From NCBI GenBank assembly GCA_937958815.1, contig CALGMR010000006.1, positions 124,001 through 188,000 of the forward strand: DNA of 64,000 nt. Direction: 5' to 3'. Below, piece by piece: positions 19,989 through 29,069 of this stretch (positions are counted from its first letter, which is position 1; every line of letters begins with the position of its first letter). Made by a program: the position numbers and the translations under genes. The DNA comes from an uncultured Rhizobiaceae group bacterium (GTDB lineage Bacteria; Pseudomonadota; Alphaproteobacteria; Rhizobiales; Rhizobiaceae). The notes below the pieces were generated by a model that had not been told where the DNA came from, ran no database searches, and was given only the letters and a program-made list of their open reading frames with translations.

Positions 19989-20249
19989 ATGCTGCAGGAA
20001 AATTCAGACAATCTTGATGCGTTAATTCGCGAAGAAAAGCACCGCGTTGCGTTGGAGTTTTTTCAAGATGCTTGGAACAGCGCCATTCAAGAGGGAATTG
20101 AACCTGCCATTCTTGCTGATTCCGCTATCGTCAATGCCTTGACCAACCTGTCATCAGCCGAGGGCGAGCAGCCTGTTGAAACACTGATTGCAGAATTGCC
20201 AAGCCGCAACGAAAGTGGCCACTTTATCGCTGACCGCAGCCTGCAATAA
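19989..20249 (+). CDS. hypothetical small conserved-looking protein
   Basis: 86-aa ORF (MLQENSDNLDALIREEKHRVALEFFQDAWNSAIQEGI...) in the gap between two co-oriented genes. Family not recognised. Confidence 0.6.
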   Translation: MLQENSDNLDALIREEKHRVALEFFQDAWNSAIQEGIEPAILADSAIVNALTNLSSAEGEQPVETLIAELPSRNESGHFIADRSLQ

Positions 20250-20334
20250 ATCAGCGTTTATTCTCTTTTCAAATTCAAACGACGTTGTGCTAACGTGTTT
20301 GAACTTGGCCCATCGAGCAGGAGAATTGACCGAT

Positions 20335-21108
20335 ATGGTTCGAAAATATTTTAAATTCTCGTCAATTGCTGTGTTGTTGTTCAGTACAACTGCATTTTCA
20401 CCTGCTCTTTCCTCTTCTGTTGCAACACCGACCGTTAATACGGAGCGCCTGGAACAGGCTGAAGACAACAATGAGCAGGAAAACGGGATCACGGAAGAAA
20501 TCCAGACCTCTCAAAATGAAACAACCGACGAGGGTTTGGGCATTCCCACCGATGAATTGCCTGAAACTCAGCCTGACGGGAGTTTAAAGGCCCAACCAGA
20601 TTTTTCCCAGTCTGCGGACCCAAAACAAGCCGAAGGCCCTCTTCCCGAAATTCAACGTGACTTCACCAAACTTCCTGAACCCGTCCAACGGATGCGAACG
20701 CTCATTTTGAATGCGGCGCGCAAAGGAAAAATTGAAGAACTCCGCGCTCTTATTGGCACTGGTGAGACCGCAACAAATTTTGCACTCGGCGGGTTAGAAG
20801 GCGATCCGATTGAACACTTGAAATCTCTTTCTGGCGATGAGGAAGGACTGGAAATTCTTGGCATTCTCATCGAGATATTGGAAATGGGATATGTTCATCT
20901 AGATGCAGGCACGGATGAAGAAATGTATGTTTGGCCTTATTTCTTCTCTTGGCCCATCAAGTCTCTGACGCCAGAGCAGAAAGTTGAAATGTACACAGTG
21001 TTGACCGCAGGTGATGTGGAAGATTCTGTTAATTTCGGCGGTTACATTTTCTATCGTGCAGGCATAAAACCAGATGGAAGCTGGAACTTTTTTGTCTCTG
21101 GCGATTGA
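20335..21108 (+). CDS. hypothetical secreted protein
   Basis: Signal peptide, acidic linker, then a folded-looking C-terminal domain (MRTLILNAARKGKIEELRALIGTGET...YIFYRAGIKPDGSWNFFVSGD). Confidence 0.7.
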   Translation: MVRKYFKFSSIAVLLFSTTAFSPALSSSVATPTVNTERLEQAEDNNEQENGITEEIQTSQNETTDEGLGIPTDELPETQPDGSLKAQPDFSQSADPKQAEGPLPEIQRDFTKLPEPVQRMRTLILNAARKGKIEELRALIGTGETATNFALGGLEGDPIEHLKSLSGDEEGLEILGILIEILEMGYVHLDAGTDEEMYVWPYFFSWPIKSLTPEQKVEMYTVLTAGDVEDSVNFGGYIFYRAGIKPDGSWNFFVSGD

Positions 21109-21126
21109 TCAATTGGATTAAATCAT

Positions 21127-21939
21127 ATGAGCAAAACAGCCCATTTGGACGACCGTGCATTGCTGACTGTTTCTGGAGAGGCTGCCACGGATTTTCTGCA
21201 AAACCTCGTCACCTGCGATGTTGAGAAACTTGAAACAGATGCCACAACTTTTGGCGCACTTCTCACCCCACAAGGGAAAATTCTGTTTGAGTTTTTAGTC
21301 ACCAAGACAACAAATGGTTTCCTTTTGGATTGCCGCGCCGACATGCGTGATGATCTCTTAAAGCGCTTGATGTTCTATCGATTGCGCGCTGCCGTTGATC
21401 TAGCACCAGACCCAGCTGATGTGTTTGTCATTTGGGATGATGACGCAGATACAGACCCCAGGAATACAAAACTCGGACACCGTGTTTATTCAGACACAAT
21501 CCCTACAAATGCTTCACCGGAAAACTGGCATGCAATCCGAATTTCGGTGGGAGTACCAGAACTTGGAATGGACTTTGATGCCTCATCCGTGTTTCCCCAT
21601 GAAGCCATGATGGACCAATATGAAACCGCTGGCGTGGATTTCGCCAAGGGATGCTATGTTGGACAAGAGGTCGTGTCACGGATGCAGCACCGAAGCACCA
21701 CGCGCAGTCGTTTCGTGCATGTGAGTGGCGAAAAAACACTGCCTGCAATGGGTGCAGAAATTGCCGCTCAAGAAAAAAAAATCGGAACCATGGGCAGCGC
21801 CGTCAAAAACAAGGGCTTGGCTTTGGTTCGTTTGGATCGCGCTGCCGCTGCACGCGAGATCGGCGCTAAAATAACGTGTGATGACGTTGCCCTAGACATT
21901 CAACTTCCTGAGCTTTTTGCAGGGGACTGGCCAAGTTGA
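21127..21939 (+). CDS. ygfZ: folate-binding YgfZ/GcvT-like protein
   Basis: LLTVSGEAATDFLQNLVTCDVEKL, and signature KGCYVGQEVVSRMQHR. Confidence 0.92.
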   Translation: MSKTAHLDDRALLTVSGEAATDFLQNLVTCDVEKLETDATTFGALLTPQGKILFEFLVTKTTNGFLLDCRADMRDDLLKRLMFYRLRAAVDLAPDPADVFVIWDDDADTDPRNTKLGHRVYSDTIPTNASPENWHAIRISVGVPELGMDFDASSVFPHEAMMDQYETAGVDFAKGCYVGQEVVSRMQHRSTTRSRFVHVSGEKTLPAMGAEIAAQEKKIGTMGSAVKNKGLALVRLDRAAAAREIGAKITCDDVALDIQLPELFAGDWPS

Positions 21940-22541
21940 ACACTACCTTAAACGAAGCTCCTCGCGCATGGCAGCGCATGCTCTCAGGCCGCCGATTGGA
22001 TTTGCTCGATCCATCACCATTGGATGTTGAATTGGAAGATATCGCCCATGGGTTAGCCCGTGTGGCACGCTGGAACGGGCAAACTTTCGGAGACCACGCA
22101 TTTTCAGTGGCGCAACACTCGTTGTTGGTGGAGCAAGTTACCGCTGAACTTTTAAAGACACCAACGCGTGAAGACCGACTTTATGCTCTTCTCCACGATG
22201 CCCCGGAATATGTGATTGGTGATATGATTTCTCCATTTAAGGCCGTGATGGGTGGCGCCTACAAAGATGTAGAACTGCGCCTTGAACAAGCCGTTCACGT
22301 GCACATGGGGCTTTCCGCCGATATTCCCGGTGCGCTGAAAAAAACGATCAAAAAAGCAGATGGTGTGGTTGCATATTATGAAGCGACGAAATTGGCCGGA
22401 TTTTCGGAAACCGAAGCGCGACAGTTTTTCGCAATTCCTAAAGGCATAAACCCAGACACACTTGATCTGGAGCCAATGCCAACGGTTGCCGCGCAAAACG
22501 CTTTTATAGATCGGGTGCGCGCAATTGAGCAATCCTCATGA
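21936..22541 (+). CDS. HD-domain hydrolase (YfbR/5'-nucleotidase-like)
   Basis: FGDHAFSVAQHSLLVEQV...YALLHDAPEYVIGDMISPFK. Confidence 0.88.
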   Translation: MNTTLNEAPRAWQRMLSGRRLDLLDPSPLDVELEDIAHGLARVARWNGQTFGDHAFSVAQHSLLVEQVTAELLKTPTREDRLYALLHDAPEYVIGDMISPFKAVMGGAYKDVELRLEQAVHVHMGLSADIPGALKKTIKKADGVVAYYEATKLAGFSETEARQFFAIPKGINPDTLDLEPMPTVAAQNAFIDRVRAIEQSS

Positions 22542-23059
22542 GCACGATCCATATTTGCCCTCTGTCAGCTTTGGAAAGTGTTTTGGCAGACAGCGGTGCC
22601 GTTCAAATGATCTCATTGAGTGGCCCTGGAAAATCGATAGAGACACCCACGCAAATAACGGGTGGTCATCTTAAGCTTGAATTCAACGACATCAACGAAC
22701 CTCGTGATGGGTTGATTGCCCCTGCCCCTGAACATGTAAAGAGCGTAATCGACTTTGCGAGCACTTGGGATCAATCTCACCCCCTAGTCATTCATTGCTG
22801 GATGGGGATCAGTCGCTCGACGGCGGCGGCCGCGACCGTTCTTTTGTCGCTGTTTCCGCAAACTACCCCGCAGACTGTGGCACAGATGATCCGTCAAAAG
22901 TCGCCAATGGCCACACCGAACCCCATGGTGATTGCTCATGCAGACGAGCTTCTTCAGTTGGAAGGACACCTTGTCGACGCGATCCAAAACATCGGTCGTG
23001 GCGAAGATGCTTTTGAGGGCAAACCCTTTTCTATTTCGTCGCAGGAATTTGCCGCATGA
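22538..23059 (+). CDS. tyrosine/dual-specificity phosphatase-like protein
   Basis: Cx5R P-loop: VIHCWMGISRSTAAAATV. Confidence 0.85.
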   Translation: MSTIHICPLSALESVLADSGAVQMISLSGPGKSIETPTQITGGHLKLEFNDINEPRDGLIAPAPEHVKSVIDFASTWDQSHPLVIHCWMGISRSTAAAATVLLSLFPQTTPQTVAQMIRQKSPMATPNPMVIAHADELLQLEGHLVDAIQNIGRGEDAFEGKPFSISSQEFAA

Positions 23060-24048
23060 AAGCAGGATTGGAAATTGGCCTTCATGCCGTTGTGGTGGCT
23101 GTTGCAGAAGACGGCCCGCAAGTGCTGATCGTTCCCGAGCCGCAAACCAGCGCCGAGCCAATTGCGGCCCTTCCCTTCGGACCATTTGATCCGGCCAAAC
23201 ACCGCACGCTTGATATCGGTTTGCGCAATTGGGTGGAAGAGCAGACCCGATTGTCATTGGGCCATGTTGAACAACTTTACACTTTTGGCGATCAAGGCCG
23301 TACACGCGCTGCTGCGAAAGGCGAACTCAATCTGGTCTCGATTGGCTATCTCGCTCTCGTTCGAATTCCCGCACCAAAAAACACATCGGAAGCACTCAAC
23401 TGGCAAAATTGGTATCGCTTCTTTCCTTGGGAAGATTGGCGCAGTGGCACTCCAATCATGTTGAGCGAGGTTTTGCTGCCTGCCCTCTCTGATTGGGTTC
23501 GACAAGCACCAGACCAAGCCTCAGGTGCTGATGGCTTGGAAAGGCTCGCGCGTTTTCGTTTGGCCTTTGGGTGCGACCTTCCAAAAACGGGCACGCCATC
23601 CATCAACAGTTGGGACGAAGAGCGTGTGCTAGAACGCTACGAGCTCATGTATGAAGCTGGATTGGTGGAAGAGGCTTTCGTTGATGGCGCAGTGAAAACC
23701 CGCACGATTGAAAGTTCGAGTGGCCGCGTGATGCTACATGATCACCGCCGTATATTGGCGACGGCAATTGCACGTCTGCGCGCCAAGCTAAAATATCGCC
23801 CCGTTGTGTTTGAACTCATGCCCAATGATTTCACGCTGACCGAATTGCAGACCACTGTTGAAATGTTGTCTGGCCGCAAAGTTCACAAACAGAACTTCCG
23901 ACGATTGGTGGAAAGCGCCGAACTTGTAGAACCGACTGGTGCGCAGTCTTCGCAGACTGGTGGGCGGCCAGCAGCGCTCTATCGGTTCCGCCGCAAAATT
24001 TTGCGCGAGCGCCCTGCTCCTGGCCTTCGCATTGGAAGCAGCGGCTAG
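23056..24048 (+). CDS. Nudix-domain transcriptional regulator (NrtR/NadQ-like), probable NAD-biosynthesis regulator
   Basis: Nudix-like N-terminal domain (VVVAVAEDGPQVLIVPEP...) and C-terminal winged-helix-like part (FTLTELQTTVEMLSGRKVHKQNFRRLVESAELVEPTG...GRPAALYRFRR); next to nadCBA. Confidence 0.78.
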   Translation: MKAGLEIGLHAVVVAVAEDGPQVLIVPEPQTSAEPIAALPFGPFDPAKHRTLDIGLRNWVEEQTRLSLGHVEQLYTFGDQGRTRAAAKGELNLVSIGYLALVRIPAPKNTSEALNWQNWYRFFPWEDWRSGTPIMLSEVLLPALSDWVRQAPDQASGADGLERLARFRLAFGCDLPKTGTPSINSWDEERVLERYELMYEAGLVEEAFVDGAVKTRTIESSSGRVMLHDHRRILATAIARLRAKLKYRPVVFELMPNDFTLTELQTTVEMLSGRKVHKQNFRRLVESAELVEPTGAQSSQTGGRPAALYRFRRKILRERPAPGLRIGSSG

Positions 24049-24050
24049 CT

Positions 24051-24920
24051 TTACTTGATTTTGATGTCGAGACCGAGGTCAAGTGTCGGCGCGCTCATGG
24101 TGATCTTGCTTGTGGAGATCATATCCACGCCCGCTTCAGCAATGTCTTTGATTGTATCAATATTCACATTGCCTGACGCTTCGACGGGAATGCGGCCATC
24201 AACCATCGCGACACCTTCGCGCAATTGTTCAAGGCTCATATTGTCGAGCATCACTACGTCTGCACCAGCATCCAAAACCACTTTCAATTGTTCCAAAGTG
24301 TCCACTTCAACTTCAATTTTGACCAGATGCCCTGCAAAAGCGCGAGCACCATCGATTGCAGCCTTTACGCCACCTGCAACGGCGATGTGGTTGTCTTTGA
24401 TTAAAATTGCGTCATCCAACCCATAACGGTGGTTTGACCCGCCACCGCATTTGACGGCGTATTTTTCAAAAGAGCGCAGTCCGGGAATGGTTTTGCGCGT
24501 GCAGCAGACCCGCGCTTTGGTGTGTGCAATGCGTTGTGCAAAATGGCTGGTATATGTGGCGATGCCAGACAAGTGGCAGATGTAATTAAGTGCCACGCGT
24601 TCAGCGCCCAATACGGCGCGTGCAAGACCTGTGATACGGGCAACGTCCTGCCCTGCTTTCACCACATCGCCGTCTTTGACCAGCGCTTCAAACGATATTG
24701 AACTGTCAATTTCTTCAAAGGCTGCCTTGGCAATATTGATGCCAGCGATGGTTCCATTTTCTCGTGTGTTCATCACGGCTGTGGCCTGCGCATCGGCAGG
24801 AATGGTGGCATCGCTGGTCAAATCTCCGGCCAAACCCAAATCTTCTTGAAGGGCCGCGATCACCGCTTGCTTGATCATGACAGGCGATAAGGTCGGCGCG
24901 TGGGATTGCGAATTGTTCAT
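24051..24920 (-). CDS. nadC: nicotinate-nucleotide (quinolinate) phosphoribosyltransferase
   Basis: CTRKTIPGLRSFEKYAVKCGGGSNHRYGLDDAILIKDNHI; VEASGNVN. Confidence 0.96.
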   Translation of the reverse strand: MNNSQSHAPTLSPVMIKQAVIAALQEDLGLAGDLTSDATIPADAQATAVMNTRENGTIAGINIAKAAFEEIDSSISFEALVKDGDVVKAGQDVARITGLARAVLGAERVALNYICHLSGIATYTSHFAQRIAHTKARVCCTRKTIPGLRSFEKYAVKCGGGSNHRYGLDDAILIKDNHIAVAGGVKAAIDGARAFAGHLVKIEVEVDTLEQLKVVLDAGADVVMLDNMSLEQLREGVAMVDGRIPVEASGNVNIDTIKDIAEAGVDMISTSKITMSAPTLDLGLDIKIK

Positions 24921-24937
24921 ATCAAATCTGTTCCGTT

Positions 24938-26560
24938 CTATGCGCTTTGCAAGTCAGCGGCGGGAATTCCAGACACCAGCTTTGCGGCAAGTTCGGTGGC
25001 TTTGGTCAAAGTCATGAAACTGCGTTTCGCCAATTCAGGGTTTTCATTGGGTAAGTCAGAACGAAAATGACCGCCACGGCTCTCAAGCCGCATGAGCGCA
25101 GAAACAGCAATCATTTTTGCTGTGATCAATGCATTTTCAAAACGCTGATACTTGTTGTTTTTTTCTATGTCCAAAATGCCTTTCAGGCCTTCCAACATGC
25201 CATCGGGTGAGCGCACCACACCAAATTCAGCGCTCATAATATCACGCAAACGCGTCATATTTTTTGAGTCTTCCATTGGTTCAGAATCATCATGTGTGAG
25301 AGATTCTTCCCCCCAATTGTGCAGTTGTGGAGCCGGCATTAAATCTTGAATGTCTTCAGCAATGCGCGCTGCAAAAACCACCGCTTCCAAAAGTGAATTG
25401 GACGCCAACCGGTTCGCCCCATGGGCACCAGTGGATGTCACCTCACCGCAGGCCCAAAGACCGTCTAAAGTGGAGCGACCATTGGCATCCGTCAGCACAC
25501 CGCCCATGAAATAATGCGCGGCAGGTATCACGGGAATCATCTCTTTGGCGGGGTCAATTCCCGCATCTTCGCAATATCCAAACACCGTTGGAAATTCTTC
25601 ATTAAAGCTGTCGCCTACCGATTGTCTGCAATCGAGAAATGCACCGCGACCAGATTTGACTTCATCAAATATACCCCGTGCCACAACATCGCGAGGCGCT
25701 AATTCTGCATCTTCGTGCAAGGGCACCATGAAACGTTCGCCCGCCGAATTGTGCAAGGTTGCACCATGTCCACGCAATGCCTCAGTTGCCAGAGGAGACG
25801 GGTCTTTGCCCACATCAATGGCTGTTGGATGAAACTGAACGAATTCCATATCGGCAACAATTGCACCAGCGCGTGCCGCCATGCCGATGCCCCCTCCGCG
25901 TGCTTCGGATGGGTTGGTCGTCACTTTGTAAAGGTGGCCCACACCACCTGCGGCCATCACGACAGCTTTTGCAGAAAGGTGTAATTTATTGGGCCCCATT
26001 CCCGCATCATCGCGCGCAACAATACCGTTCACCGCTTTGCCATCGGTCAAAATATCTTGCACCACATAGCCTTCAAGTACGCGAATGGACGGGGTTTTAC
26101 GAACGGAGGCCACCAGCGCTTCCATGATCGCACGCCCAGCCATGTCGCCTTTCACGCGAACAATACGACTTTCCGAATGGGCGGCTTCACGGGACACTGC
26201 CAATTTACCTTCAAGATCCCGGTCGAATGGAACGCCATATTCCAATAAATCTGTGATGCGGTCAGCGGCCTGCGATGCCATGAGAGTGGCTATATGTTCG
26301 TCGACAATTCCCGCACCAGCTTCCAATGTGTCGGCCACATGCTTGGCAACTGTGTCACCTTTGGACACAGCCGCTGCAATGCCTGCCTGTGCCCAAGCAG
26401 ACGACGCACCGCGACCGAGCGATGCTGCTGTTAATATGGTAACAGGACGGGGAGCAAGTTTCAGCGCGCAAAACAAACCCGCCAAACCGCCGCCGATGAT
26501 GACCACATCATCATTTCCAGTTCCCGCCACGGGGCGAAGGAAAGAGAGTTGTTCAGTCAT
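24938..26560 (-). CDS. nadB: L-aspartate oxidase
   Basis: FAD motif [50 protein letters not shown]. Confidence 0.95.
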   Translation of the reverse strand: MTEQLSFLRPVAGTGNDDVVIIGGGLAGLFCALKLAPRPVTILTAASLGRGASSAWAQAGIAAAVSKGDTVAKHVADTLEAGAGIVDEHIATLMASQAADRITDLLEYGVPFDRDLEGKLAVSREAAHSESRIVRVKGDMAGRAIMEALVASVRKTPSIRVLEGYVVQDILTDGKAVNGIVARDDAGMGPNKLHLSAKAVVMAAGGVGHLYKVTTNPSEARGGGIGMAARAGAIVADMEFVQFHPTAIDVGKDPSPLATEALRGHGATLHNSAGERFMVPLHEDAELAPRDVVARGIFDEVKSGRGAFLDCRQSVGDSFNEEFPTVFGYCEDAGIDPAKEMIPVIPAAHYFMGGVLTDANGRSTLDGLWACGEVTSTGAHGANRLASNSLLEAVVFAARIAEDIQDLMPAPQLHNWGEESLTHDDSEPMEDSKNMTRLRDIMSAEFGVVRSPDGMLEGLKGILDIEKNNKYQRFENALITAKMIAVSALMRLESRGGHFRSDLPNENPELAKRSFMTLTKATELAAKLVSGIPAADLQSA

Positions 26561-26571
26561 TTTTCATCGTC

Positions 26572-26922
26572 CTAAAAAAGTTCTTCGCCAGCTTCACGAA
26601 CTGGGTCCGGAAAGTCTCGATAAAGTGCAAATTTGATTTCGTGGATCTTCGAATTCACTCCAAAATGCATCACTTCCATTTCGCCGCTGCGTTTGGCCGC
26701 AACGTTAAAAGCTGCATCCAACTGAGCCATGTTTTTCACATCGATCAAAAGTTGAAACTCGCCCAATTCCTTTGGGGTCAAACCAAGCTTGCTGCGCAGC
26801 AAACGCCAGCTTTCGATCTTCTTGCTTTCCACCAAATGATCCATCATTCGCGTCAGATCAGCCACGAATTCCAGATCTTTGGTTCCCGGCTTCAGACCGA
26901 AAAAGGCTTGGTAGATGTCCAT
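26572..26922 (-). CDS. uncharacterised 116-aa protein inside the nad operon (DUF6614-like, tentative)
   Basis: MDIYQAFFGLKPGTKDLEFVADLTRMMDHLVESKKIESWRLLRSKLGL...ALYRDFPDPVREAGEELF, tightly packed between nadA and nadB. DUF number is from memory. Confidence 0.8.
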   Translation of the reverse strand: MDIYQAFFGLKPGTKDLEFVADLTRMMDHLVESKKIESWRLLRSKLGLTPKELGEFQLLIDVKNMAQLDAAFNVAAKRSGEMEVMHFGVNSKIHEIKFALYRDFPDPVREAGEELF

Positions 26923-26928
26923 AGACCA

Positions 26929-28020
26929 TCAATTCTTCAAATTGACCATGCGCTCAACCGCAAGTTTGGCTTTTTCCGCCATGAGCGGATCGACAATCAC
27001 TTCCTCTTTCATCTCCAACAGACTGTCGAGAATTTTGGGCAGCGTAATGCGTTTCATATGCGGGCAGAGATTACATGGCTTGATGAATTCAACACCCGGC
27101 GCTTGTTCTTGAATGTTGGACGCCATGGAGCATTCTGTCACCAAAAGAACCTTGGCCCCTGGCTTTTGCCCCAACGCATAGTCAATCATGCCTTTGGTTG
27201 AACCTGTGAAATCTGCAACGGCTGTCACTGTAGTCGGGCACTCTGGGTGCGCGATTATTTGAATGTCTGGATCAGCTTCCTTGTAAGCCAACAATTCTTC
27301 AGCCGTGAAGCGCTCATGCACTTCGCAATGGCCTTTCCATGTGAGAATCTTGACCTTGGTTTGAAGCGCCACGTTTTGCGCAAGATATTCATCAGGAATA
27401 AGCAGCACTTTGTCGACGCCAAAACTTTCCACCACCTGCACGGCATTGGACGACGTGCAACAAATATCGCTTTCCGCTTTCACATCAGCTGACGTGTTTA
27501 CATAGGTGACAATTGGAACGCCGGGATTGGCTTCGCGCAGCAAACGTACGTCTTCGCCTGTAATTGAATCCGCCAAGGAACACCCTGCCCGCATATCGGG
27601 GATCAAGACTGTTTTGGCTGGGTTCAGCAATTTGGAGGTTTCGGCCATAAAGTGAACACCGCACTGAATGATCACATCGGCTTCCACGCGGGTAGCTTCC
27701 ATGGCCAATTGCAAGGAATCGCCCGCAATATCTGCCACGCAGTGATAAATTTCAGGCGTTTGATAATTGTGCGCCAAAATCGCGGCATTGCGCTCTTTTT
27801 TCAACTTGTTGATCGCGTGTACATAGGGCGCGTGAACAGGCCATTCAATTTCAGGAATGTGATGTTTTACTTTCTCATAAAGTGGCGCGGTCGCCTCTGC
27901 CACTTCAGCAGTGTATTCAAGAGATGGACGCTCCAAGCGCTTGAAGCTTTTGCCCCCCGATAGATTGATGTCGCCGTTTGCACCGGCGTTTTCAGGTGTT
28001 GCCTGCTTGGTCGCAACCAT
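26929..28020 (-). CDS. nadA: quinolinate synthase
   Basis: [28 protein letters not shown]-terminal [12 protein letters not shown]. Start chosen at MVATKQ (28020); 28044 possible. The ORF-track start at 28104 would put the palindrome inside the CDS. Confidence 0.95.
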   Translation of the reverse strand: MVATKQATPENAGANGDINLSGGKSFKRLERPSLEYTAEVAEATAPLYEKVKHHIPEIEWPVHAPYVHAINKLKKERNAAILAHNYQTPEIYHCVADIAGDSLQLAMEATRVEADVIIQCGVHFMAETSKLLNPAKTVLIPDMRAGCSLADSITGEDVRLLREANPGVPIVTYVNTSADVKAESDICCTSSNAVQVVESFGVDKVLLIPDEYLAQNVALQTKVKILTWKGHCEVHERFTAEELLAYKEADPDIQIIAHPECPTTVTAVADFTGSTKGMIDYALGQKPGAKVLLVTECSMASNIQEQAPGVEFIKPCNLCPHMKRITLPKILDSLLEMKEEVIVDPLMAEKAKLAVERMVNLKN

Positions 28021-28059
28021 AGTCAATTCTCCATCAACATCCATTGGGGATGCTTTACA

Positions 28060-28078
28060 TATACTCAATATGAGTATA
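28060..28078. promoter_or_regulatory. Perfect palindrome tatactc-aatat-gagtata upstream of nadA; candidate operator
   Basis: 7-bp perfect arms, 5-bp spacer, 16-58 bp upstream of the possible nadA start codons. Confidence 0.7.
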
Positions 28079-28190
28079 ACTATCACATAAAACAAGTCCG
28101 ACACACATCGGACCTGTCTTTCAATACGTCAGCAATCCGTCGTTCGCAACTGTATTGGATTGAATTTCCAACAAGAATTATAAACGCTCT

Positions 28191-28958
28191 TTAGGTGAAG
28201 TTAACGCTCACTTCGCCGAAATCACCGAACTTTGCTGACACTGTTTTGCCTGCAACACCGGGAACGGCTGCTGTACACGTTCCAGATGAGACCCACTGCC
28301 CCGCTTGCAAGCGCTCCCCTTTGGCCGCCAGTTGCTCTGCCAGCCATACAATAGAGTTGATTGGATCTCCCATGACAGGTTGGCCATTGCCTGACTGGAC
28401 GATTTCTGCGTCAACCATGGCTTCGACAACCGTATTTGCCAAATCCTGATTGGCCCAATCGCTCACTTCTGGCCCCACCACAAAGGCTGCATTGCCGCCA
28501 AAATCCATGGTGACGCCAACCCCATTTGCATAGTCCGGATTGCCAATGCAACGCCCTATAACTTCAATTGCCAAATGCACGGTTTCAACAGCTGCTTTTG
28601 CGTTTTCAACAGTGATCGCCTCACCATTTACAGGGAAGTCTTTGGCCATTTTGAATGCGTATTCAGGTTCAACTGCGCCGACGCATGAGGTCTTTTTCAA
28701 GTCTTCACCACTGTTCATGACGCCAAGTTCGGCCATAGGGCCATAAAACGGGCTGTCTATTCCAAAGCCTTTTTGCGCCGCTTCATTGGTGGCGCCCACT
28801 TTCCAACCCACGCTTGGCGATCCCAATTGATCAAAGGCTTGCGCTTGAATATCCATCGCATCATCGCGATTGGGTGCTGGATCAGGCAAAGCCATTTGGG
28901 TTTGCTCACCTGATTTACGCGCAGCAACAATTTGAGCGGCCATTTCAGATTTGTTCAT
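28191..28958 (-). CDS. 2-keto-4-pentenoate hydratase / fumarylacetoacetate hydrolase-family protein
   Basis: GWKVGATNEAAQKGFGIDSPFYGPM...EPEYAFKMAKDFP...WLAEQLAAKGERLQAGQWVSSGTCTA. Confidence 0.82.
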   Translation of the reverse strand: MNKSEMAAQIVAARKSGEQTQMALPDPAPNRDDAMDIQAQAFDQLGSPSVGWKVGATNEAAQKGFGIDSPFYGPMAELGVMNSGEDLKKTSCVGAVEPEYAFKMAKDFPVNGEAITVENAKAAVETVHLAIEVIGRCIGNPDYANGVGVTMDFGGNAAFVVGPEVSDWANQDLANTVVEAMVDAEIVQSGNGQPVMGDPINSIVWLAEQLAAKGERLQAGQWVSSGTCTAAVPGVAGKTVSAKFGDFGEVSVNFT

Positions 28959-29069
28959 GAGAGTAGTCCTTCGCCAAAATATTTTGATGGTTTTAATCAA
29001 AAACTTTCATTCGCACAGCCCAAGAATTCAGATTAGTCTTTTTATGTTCAGTTTTGGAGAATCTGCCGC

